The position numbers were made by a program, and so were the translations under genes. The notes beneath the pieces are model-generated. The model ran no database searches. It was not told where the DNA came from and saw only the letters and a list, made by a program, of their open reading frames with translations. A stretch of 5,655 nt of DNA from Bryobacteraceae bacterium (lineage in GTDB: Bacteria; Acidobacteriota; Terriglobia; Bryobacterales; Bryobacteraceae). The stretch is from contig JAICMB010000253.1 in assembly GCA_025929455.1 (NCBI GenBank), positions 1 to 5,655 on the forward strand. The letters run 5' to 3'. Positions within the stretch are counted from its first letter, which is position 1, and each line of letters starts with the position of its first letter. Below are positions 1 through 4,895 of the stretch, in pieces.

Positions 1-25
1 AGCGGCCACCCTTACTGTAGAGGCA

Positions 26-56
26 TTGCGCGTCGAGCGGCAAGCCTTGCTAGAAT
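26..56 (+). promoter_or_regulatory. Putative promoter of the tRNA-Gly gene (extended -10)
   Basis: A TAGAAT hexamer at 51-56 matches the sigma-70 -10 consensus at 5 of 6 positions and is preceded by TG one base away (TGC at 48-50), which makes an extended -10. The best -35 candidate is TTGCGC at 26-31, matching only the first three positions and sitting at a long 19-bp spacing, so the extended -10 probably carries most of the recognition. Transcription would start around 62-64, leaving a leader of only about 6 nt before the mature tRNA. The bases just after the -10 are G-rich (GGGGAGG), resembling the GC-rich discriminator of stable-RNA promoters under stringent control; that regulation is an inference. 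Confidence 0.5.
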
Positions 57-68
57 GGGGAGGAACCT

Positions 69-143
69 GCGGGAGTAACTCAATGGTAGAGTCACAGATT
101 TCCAATCTGTTGGTTGCGGGTTCGATTCCCGTCTCCCGCTCCA
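69..143 (+). tRNA. tRNA-Gly (anticodon TCC), CCA encoded
   Basis: A complete cloverleaf can be drawn by eye. The acceptor stem is GCGGGAG (69-75) with CTCCCGC (133-139), followed by discriminator T140 and a genome-encoded CCA at 141-143. The D arm is ACTC/GAGT around AATGGTA. The anticodon arm is ACAGA/TCTGT around the loop TTTCCAA, giving anticodon TCC at 101-103, which reads GGA and probably other GGN glycine codons. The T arm is GCGGG/CCCGT with loop TTCGATT and one G-T pair. There is no intron and no long variable arm. The D stem uses an A-T pair where G-C is more usual at position 10-25, but both sides have changed together, so pairing is kept. I expect a functional gene transcribed alone; no tRNA neighbour is visible. 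Confidence 0.97.
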
Positions 144-282
144 TCTTGTCAACAAATTAACGCGCCTCCCTGCATATTTCACAATCGCCGCTTATCGTAA
201 TAACGCGTTCCCGTGCTGACACGAGGGCGATGACACGCCCAGTCGCCGAATCCTCTGGCATTGGTGTGCTACGCGCGGCCCT

Positions 283-329
283 CCGAGTCCGGTCGCGGCT
301 GTCTAAAGCCGCAGGACATTATCACTCGG
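283..329. repeat. Nested intergenic hairpin
   Basis: An inner 6-bp stem GCGGCT (295-300) / AGCCGC (307-312) with a 6-nt loop is enclosed by an outer 6-bp stem CCGAGT (283-288) / ACTCGG (324-329). An optional GTCC (287-290) / GGAC (314-317) pairing would compete with the end of the outer stem. The pairing is directly visible. Whether it is a structured RNA, a DNA-level element or chance in GC-rich DNA cannot be decided here; there is no U-run after it, so it is not a classical terminator. Confidence 0.3.
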
Positions 330-489
330 CAAGTGCGGCCATCGCGCGCTGCGAGCAGTTCACTCCTTTGGAGCGCGTTTTCGCCGAGCATGAACGAACA
401 CGTACGCGCTCCTGAAGGAAGCGCTGATCCAGGAAGCACGCTGTTCGGTATCATCTTCCATGGCGATCTGGACGATCTGCGTCCGTATT

Positions 490-513
490 AGGTCTGCGCT
501 AGGAGACAGACCT
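490..513. promoter_or_regulatory. Inverted repeat, candidate operator upstream of the glycosidase-like gene
   Basis: AGGTCTG at 490-496 is repeated perfectly in inverse as CAGACCT at 507-513, separated by 10 nt and ending 32 nt before the ATG at 546. Two half-sites with centres about 17 bp apart on a dyad are typical of operators bound by dimeric repressors. No regulator gene lies in the window, so the binding protein is unknown. In RNA the same bases would form a 7-bp stem in the 5' leader, which is an alternative reading. Confidence 0.4.
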
Positions 514-531
514 GATCCGCGTAGTGAAGTC

Positions 532-537
532 AAGGTG
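532..537 (+). promoter_or_regulatory. Ribosome binding site supporting the ATG at 546
   Basis: AAGGTG lies 8 nt upstream of the ATG at 546 and is followed by an A-rich spacer (AAAATTAA). It supports this start, which also places a proper signal peptide at the N-terminus. Confidence 0.6.
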
Positions 538-545
538 AAAATTAA

Positions 546-2627
546 ATGACAACCGCGAAGCACATCGCATACGCTCTGACGACAGTTTCGGCGCTCGTGG
601 GCGCGTCGCTGTGTATACGCGTCTCTGCGCAGGAACCCGCGCCTGAGCCCCGCCCCGCGTGGCTGCACGACATGCCGGTCGTGCTCGTCTCCAACCACGA
701 CAGCATGCCGATTTTTCGCCGCCGCGTCGGCGGGAACACGACCTGGCACGAACAGGATTACGAAAAGGAACATACGGAAGACGCTGTTCGCAGGCTGAAG
801 GACCTCGGCGTGACGGTCGTCATCACGCACTTCTATAAAGGATTCGGACTCGAAGCTGAGCGCGAACACCAACAGAAAGCGCTGCAGTTGGCCGCGCTCG
901 TTCATAAGTACGGCATGAAACTCGGCGTCTACGTGGGCAGCACCATCGCTTACGAAACGTTTCTGGCGGAAAAGCCCGAAGCCGAATCGTGGTTCGTGCC
1001 CGACTACCTGGGCAAACCCGTATTCTACGACAGCCAGACGTTTCGTAAGCGCGTGTACTTTATGCATCCCGGCTATCGCGAATATATGCACCGCGTGCTG
1101 CGGCTCGCCGAAGATGAATTCCACGCCGACCTGATCCACTTCGACAACACCAGCATGCAAGCGGAGCCGGCCATCTTTCAGCACCCGCTCGCGATCCAGG
1201 ACTTCCGCGAATTTCTGAAAGCAAAGTACACGCCCGAGCAACTTAAGGAGCGATTCGGATTTGCGGACGTTCGCTTCATGCTGCCTCCGAAATACGACCG
1301 CCCGCTGGGGGCGATCAACGACCCGCTGTTTCAAGAATGGGCCGACTTCCGCTGTGTTCAGTTGACGCGCTACTACGCGGAAATGGAGCATCTGCTGCGC
1401 GGCTTGAATCCGCAAGTCGCGATCGACACGAACCCGCACTCGGGCATTTCGGGCAGAAACACAATTTGGGAGCAGGGCGTGGACTATCCGCGGCTGCTGT
1501 CGCACATGGATGCGGTGTGGACCGAAGAAGGCGACCCCGCCGGCGTGAGTAAGGACGGCATACTTGTGAGCCGGATCCGAACCTTCAAGATGGGCAGTAC
1601 GCTGCATAACACGATCCTGGTGGCCAGCGGCGGGGAGAACGGCAACACACTTCAAATGGCGGAGTCACTCGCATTCAACCGCCAGTCCATCGGCGATCTG
1701 GGCGGCGTGCTTGCGGGCTACGACGCGCCGGAGGATCAACGCCGCTACGTGCGGTTTTTCCATCGCAATTTCGAACATTATCGCGGCGTCGACAACCTCG
1801 CCGATGTTGCCGTGCTGCACTCGTTCGCAAGTATGGGGTTCAATAACGACCGCCCGGCAGTCAGCACGATGCTGTTCGAGCAGGCGCTGATCGAATCGAA
1901 GATTCCCTTCGACATTATCTTTGACGCGAACTTGAAGGACCTTTCGAAATATCGCGTCCTCGCGTTGCCCGACCAGGAATGCCTGGATGACGCCCAGATG
2001 GATCTCATCCGAAAATTTGTGGCGGGCGGCGGCGCGGTGGTGGCGACGGAGTACACCTCGCTATTTACGAACTGGCGCGAACGCCGGCGCGATTTCGGAT
2101 TGAAAGACCTGTTCAAGGTGAGCGCTCCGCCGTGGCGGGCGCGCGGCGCTGATCAGTTTGTCGCTTCGGGCCCGGTTCGCAATCAGGTGGGCCGCGGGCG
2201 CATCGTATACCTGCCCGAAATTAAGCCGGCGATCGCGAAGCCGCTGGGCGCTCGTATGACGAGTGAGTATTGGAAGCTGCCGCTGAACGCGAAGGAAATT
2301 GTGGACTCGGTGCGCTGGGCAGCGGGCGGGAATTTTGCACTCGAAGTCAACGCTCCGGCCACCGTGGCCGTGGAACCAATGCAGCGGCAGGCAGGCAACG
2401 AGCTATTGGTGCACCTGGTCAACTACGATGTCGCTCGCGTGCCCTCGGTGTCGAACATTGGAGTCAGTTTGCGGCTACCGCAGAACGGACGTGTGGATAC
2501 CGTAACGCTGCTCTCGCCCGATCGCGCCGATACGCCGTCGCTGGCGTACAAGGTTCAGGACGGCAGGGTAGAATTCACCGTCCCTCGGCTGGCAACGTAC
2601 GATCTGGCGGTGGTGCGCCTCCGTTAG
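546..2627 (+). CDS. Secreted glycoside-hydrolase-like protein (GHL6/GH42-type three-domain architecture)
   Basis: The product has 693 residues. Residues 1-28 look like a Sec signal peptide: short basic start, hydrophobic LTTVSALVGASL, and cleavage predicted after VSA (26-28). A TIM barrel fills about 40-410, with readable strands: VVLVSNHD (45-52), VTVVITHF (89-96), KLGVYVG (125-131), DLIHFDN (195-201), VAIDTNP (291-297), DAVWTEE (322-328) and ILVASGG (357-363). A Rossmann-like, glutamine-amidotransferase-like domain of the beta-galactosidase trimerisation kind follows at about 415-560 (VAVLHS, LFEQALIESKIPFDII, VLALPDQECL, FVAGGGAVVATE). A small beta-sandwich ends the chain at about 600-693 (LLVHLVNYD, YDLAVVRL). 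This order matches GH42-like and 'hypothetical glycosyl hydrolase 6' proteins. The usual Asn-Glu acid/base pair of clan GH-A is absent after strand 4; Asp200-Asn201 stands there instead, with Glu327, Glu328 and Asp330 after strand 6. The substrate is unknown; location is periplasm or outside the cell. It is convergent with the hydrolase gene downstream and overlaps it by 4 nt at the stop codons. Confidence 0.85.
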   Translation: MTTAKHIAYALTTVSALVGASLCIRVSAQEPAPEPRPAWLHDMPVVLVSNHDSMPIFRRRVGGNTTWHEQDYEKEHTEDAVRRLKDLGVTVVITHFYKGFGLEAEREHQQKALQLAALVHKYGMKLGVYVGSTIAYETFLAEKPEAESWFVPDYLGKPVFYDSQTFRKRVYFMHPGYREYMHRVLRLAEDEFHADLIHFDNTSMQAEPAIFQHPLAIQDFREFLKAKYTPEQLKERFGFADVRFMLPPKYDRPLGAINDPLFQEWADFRCVQLTRYYAEMEHLLRGLNPQVAIDTNPHSGISGRNTIWEQGVDYPRLLSHMDAVWTEEGDPAGVSKDGILVSRIRTFKMGSTLHNTILVASGGENGNTLQMAESLAFNRQSIGDLGGVLAGYDAPEDQRRYVRFFHRNFEHYRGVDNLADVAVLHSFASMGFNNDRPAVSTMLFEQALIESKIPFDIIFDANLKDLSKYRVLALPDQECLDDAQMDLIRKFVAGGGAVVATEYTSLFTNWRERRRDFGLKDLFKVSAPPWRARGADQFVASGPVRNQVGRGRIVYLPEIKPAIAKPLGARMTSEYWKLPLNAKEIVDSVRWAAGGNFALEVNAPATVAVEPMQRQAGNELLVHLVNYDVARVPSVSNIGVSLRLPQNGRVDTVTLLSPDRADTPSLAYKVQDGRVEFTVPRLATYDLAVVRLR

Positions 2628-4777
2628 GATGACTGGTGCACGATGCGAAAATTATCGGCCGCGCCGGCCTGCCGGAACGCCTCGAATGCCGGCGCATATA
2701 TCGTGCGCGCTTCATGCCGGTCCAGCGGCCGCTTCATGTGATCCACCGGCGAGACAAGCTCAACCCTGCGATCCGTTAGCACAGCCGCAAGCTCCGGAAT
2801 ATCGAATTTTGTCAGGATATCCGGCACGAAAACGCCGCTACTGTGCGTGTAGCGATCGACGCGGGCGAGCAGACCATAGCTCGCCAAACCGCGCTCGCAA
2901 GCAACACCTTTGATCCTGTTGTCCAGTACCGCCGCGAAAAGCACCCACAGCGCGCCCGCGCCTTTGCCGGTGACGTGCAGATTTTGTTTGTCGACATCCG
3001 GCCGGCTGTACGCGTAGTCCACGCTTCGGATCACATCCTGCACACGCATGCCAAGCAGCGACTCGTCCATGAACCAGGTCATGTAGACGATAGCGGTCTC
3101 GACATCGAAAAGCTGCCGAAACTCGCCCGGCCACTCGCTGGCCGGACTGTGCGGCGGTTTGGTTTCCCCGATGCCGCGGACGTCGCATGCGATGACGAGC
3201 TTGCCGTCGCGCGCCAGACGCTCGTAGCGCCCGAACTCCATTCCCTCGGCCTGTTTACCCGCATCATCAAACGCCAGCACGGTGGAATACGCGGGCGACT
3301 TCCGCTCCGGAACAAACACCCAGGTAGGAATATAAATCCCCGGTTCCGACAAGAACTCGAGCTTTTCGACCGAATACCCTTTGCGAGGAGTTACCACCCG
3401 CGTGCGCGGCGCGAGCGGACCGCTGGTACGCCGGAATCTGAGAAGGCTCTGGAGTTCGCGCGCGGCTTCCGGAGCACCCCACTCCCGCGGCGGCGGCAGG
3501 TGCGCCTGCTTTTTCAGAATGAGACTGAAAATGCTGTCGCCCTCTTGCGAGTAGCGCAGCGATCCGTCGGGCGTGCAGTAAAGCGTCTCCGGCGCTTCGA
3601 TCGGAAAATCGGCTTCGCGCGCGGGTCCGGGCCGGTTATAAAACCAGCGGCTCATCCAATTCACCGTTGCGAGCCGCAACTTCGGCGTCCACGCGTGAGG
3701 GTCAGTCGCCTCCTCTGTGCCGAAGCGGTCCGCAGCACCAAGCTGCGCGTACCGCATACGGATGTGCTCCGCAGCGCGATTGAAACGCGGATTGTAGTTC
3801 TCGATCAGCGCCAACAGGGGACGGGGCGCGATGGCAACGTGCAGGTCCGGGTCGTCGATACCGTATTTCGCCGCCGGAAACGGGTTCTGTTCGACATCTC
3901 CCGGTCCCACGCGCATCTCCGGCCGGAGCTCGATCGGCCAGCGGTTGGTGGTGCCGCCCTCGTTTATAACGGCGCATTTTACGCGCTCGTCGACGGCACT
4001 GATGAACATGGTCAGCGTGCCGCCCCCCGAATGCCCCGCGCATCCGATGCGGTTGCGATCCACCTCCGGGCGCGTCTCGAGATAGTCGATGGCGCGCATT
4101 CCGTCCCAAACGCGATAGTTGGTGAGGTTCTCGCCCATGAGCAGCAGAACCTGCCCTGGCATGGAATGCTCGTACGTTGAGGCTTTCGCCACCTCCGTCT
4201 CGCCGGTTTCGGGATTCCAGTACTGCCGCCGCTCGCCTTGCCCGATCGGATCGTACGCGAGCACCACAAATCCCGCCTTCACGAGATCGACGTACACACA
4301 CTGATATTCGGGCTCCATGCGCGCCAGCGGGTAATGGCCGCACGGCGAAATTACGGCGGGATACGGCCCGCGCCCTTCCGACGGAACGTACAGATTCCCC
4401 GTAACCCAGAAATTCGGGCGGCTTTGGAACATGAGGTTCTCGACGCGGTAGCCTTCTCGCTGATGTGTGGCGATGACAACCGGCGAGAGTGGGTTGCGGT
4501 CGGGAAATGGGCGTAGCATCTCGCGAAACTTCTCCCGCACAAACCGGTTGCGCTCTTCCACATCCTGGGCCGTGTGAATGCGCTCGCGCACCGCATCCCA
4601 CTGCGCGGCGAGCGCATTCAGCTTGCCCGTGACATACGCGAGCAACATGTCCGGGTGCTCCGCCGAATACGCCGGCGCCTGACCGGTCGTGGCGGCATCC
4701 GCGCGTCCCACCGCCAAGGCCGCCGCCGCAAGGCCCGCCGTGCCAACAAACAATTCTCGCCGGTTCATTCCATCCAT
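2624..4777 (-). CDS. Tat-exported tandem alpha/beta-hydrolase, acetyl-xylan-esterase-like; second lobe lacks the catalytic Ser
   Basis: From the ATG at 4777 the product has 717 residues. A twin-arginine signal starts it: NRRELF (5-10), then an Ala-rich hydrophobic stretch, with cleavage predicted after ADA (26-28), so it is exported folded, probably to the periplasm. Lobe 1 (about 70-385) is an alpha/beta hydrolase related to acetyl xylan esterases and dienelactone-hydrolase-like enzymes: oxyanion-region strand YPAVISPCGHYP (139-150), VVLAYDPIGQGER (171-183), nucleophile elbow GHSGG (248-252) with Ser250, and a likely catalytic His361 in DPHAW. The acid is uncertain: Glu326 or the Asn329 site. 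Lobe 2 (about 460-717) repeats the fold (TVLAFDDAG, LVIACDVRGIGE, DVIRSVDYAYSRPDVD), but its elbow reads GKGAG (604-608), with Gly606 where Ser should be. CE15 glucuronoyl esterases carry a different elbow (GCSRxG), so that family is unlikely. The probable role is de-esterification of a plant or microbial polysaccharide; the exact substrate is unknown. An in-frame ATG at 4891 would add 38 residues encoded by the adjoining repeat and bury the Tat signal, so I reject it; ATG 4768 is a possible alternative start. Confidence 0.88.
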   Translation of the reverse strand: MDGMNRRELFVGTAGLAAAALAVGRADAATTGQAPAYSAEHPDMLLAYVTGKLNALAAQWDAVRERIHTAQDVEERNRFVREKFREMLRPFPDRNPLSPVVIATHQREGYRVENLMFQSRPNFWVTGNLYVPSEGRGPYPAVISPCGHYPLARMEPEYQCVYVDLVKAGFVVLAYDPIGQGERRQYWNPETGETEVAKASTYEHSMPGQVLLLMGENLTNYRVWDGMRAIDYLETRPEVDRNRIGCAGHSGGGTLTMFISAVDERVKCAVINEGGTTNRWPIELRPEMRVGPGDVEQNPFPAAKYGIDDPDLHVAIAPRPLLALIENYNPRFNRAAEHIRMRYAQLGAADRFGTEEATDPHAWTPKLRLATVNWMSRWFYNRPGPAREADFPIEAPETLYCTPDGSLRYSQEGDSIFSLILKKQAHLPPPREWGAPEAARELQSLLRFRRTSGPLAPRTRVVTPRKGYSVEKLEFLSEPGIYIPTWVFVPERKSPAYSTVLAFDDAGKQAEGMEFGRYERLARDGKLVIACDVRGIGETKPPHSPASEWPGEFRQLFDVETAIVYMTWFMDESLLGMRVQDVIRSVDYAYSRPDVDKQNLHVTGKGAGALWVLFAAVLDNRIKGVACERGLASYGLLARVDRYTHSSGVFVPDILTKFDIPELAAVLTDRRVELVSPVDHMKRPLDRHEARTIYAPAFEAFRQAGAADNFRIVHQSS

Positions 4778-4786
4778 AGTTGTCGT

Positions 4787-4792
4787 TCCCTG
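4787..4792 (-). promoter_or_regulatory. Ribosome binding site that decides the hydrolase start at 4777
   Basis: Read on the - strand, CAGGGA at 4792-4787 lies 9 nt before the ATG at 4777. The farther in-frame ATG at 4891 has only a G-run almost touching it (GGGGT then ATG), which is too close for normal initiation. The site therefore supports the shorter 717-residue form with an N-terminal Tat signal. Confidence 0.5.
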
Positions 4793-4798
4793 ACAGCC

Positions 4799-4890
4799 TG
4801 TTGAAAAGCGCAAGACCGCTCGCTCACGCTCGCGGCTCCGTAACAGAGCCGTGACCGTAACGGAGCGGTGCGGCGCCGCGTATTTCAACA
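4799..4890. repeat. 92-bp palindromic intergenic repeat (REP/MITE-like)
   Basis: The ends are a perfect 8-bp inverted repeat, TGTTGAAA (4799-4806) and TTTCAACA (4883-4890). Inside lies a long imperfect hairpin: a 24-nt arm at 4815-4838 faces a 24-nt arm at 4846-4869 across a 7-nt loop (CGTAACA), with 19 of 24 positions Watson-Crick paired. Its outer part is ACCGCTC/GAGCGGT and its inner part CGGCTC/GAGCCG. A second register exists, GCTCCGT (4835-4841) with ACGGAGC (4860-4866), and CCGTAAC occurs twice (4838-4844, 4855-4861). The element starts 5 nt after the stop codon of the receptor gene and ends 7 nt before the ribosome binding site of the hydrolase gene, so it makes up nearly the whole gap. 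It resembles REP/BIME or MITE-type dispersed elements; copy number cannot be judged from one window. In mRNA the hairpin could act as a partial terminator, RNase barrier or translation modulator. Confidence 0.75.
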
Positions 4891-4895
4891 TACCC

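Larger units (their letters stand above)
144..545. other. Non-coding intergenic stretch between tRNA-Gly and the glycosidase-like gene
   Basis: I find no convincing gene in these 402 bases. Two short overlapping + strand frames (230-415 and 261-491) lack a ribosome binding site, read as arginine- and serine-rich frame noise, and show no recognisable family. What the stretch does hold: an 8-bp palindrome AACGCGTT at 202-209; a nested hairpin at 283-329 (separate entry); a weak terminator-like shape in which CGCGCT (345-350) pairs with AGCGCG (372-377) directly before TTTT (378-381), with a long 21-nt loop; and the inverted repeat at 490-513 (separate entry). I see no copy of the tRNA 3' end here, so there is no sign of an integrated element using the tRNA as attachment site. 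The promoter of the downstream gene should lie in roughly 420-520, but no strong -35/-10 pair stands out. Confidence 0.6.

Noticed and set aside
158..209. Repeated TAACGCG (158-164, 201-207) and palindrome AACGCGTT (202-209)
   Set aside because: They are too short to claim as a regulatory pair, with no clear relation to a promoter; chance is likely.
345..381. Terminator-like CGCGCT/AGCGCG stem followed by TTTT
   Set aside because: The loop is 21 nt and the site is about 200 nt beyond the tRNA, so the evidence is too weak for a separate feature.
230..491. Two short overlapping + strand frames (230-415 and 261-491) in the non-coding gap
   Set aside because: There is no ribosome binding site, no recognisable family and mutually overlapping frames; the second begins at a TTG. 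A real small gene cannot be excluded without comparison to relatives.
69..545. tRNA gene as an integration site for a mobile element
   Set aside because: I found no second copy of the tRNA 3' end and no integrase or phage gene in the window.
360..1655. Long open frame of 431 codons on the - strand
   Set aside because: It lies antisense to the glycosidase-like gene, reads as His/Arg/Val-rich text with no family resemblance, and results from the codon bias of the real gene.
2843..4180. Long open frame of 445 codons on the + strand
   Set aside because: It is antisense to the hydrolase gene, Arg-rich and domainless; the opposite strand carries clear catalytic motifs and a Tat signal.
3702..4601. 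Open frame of 299 codons on the - strand
   Set aside because: It is a shifted frame of the hydrolase gene with Arg/Gly/Ala-rich low-complexity text and no start signal.
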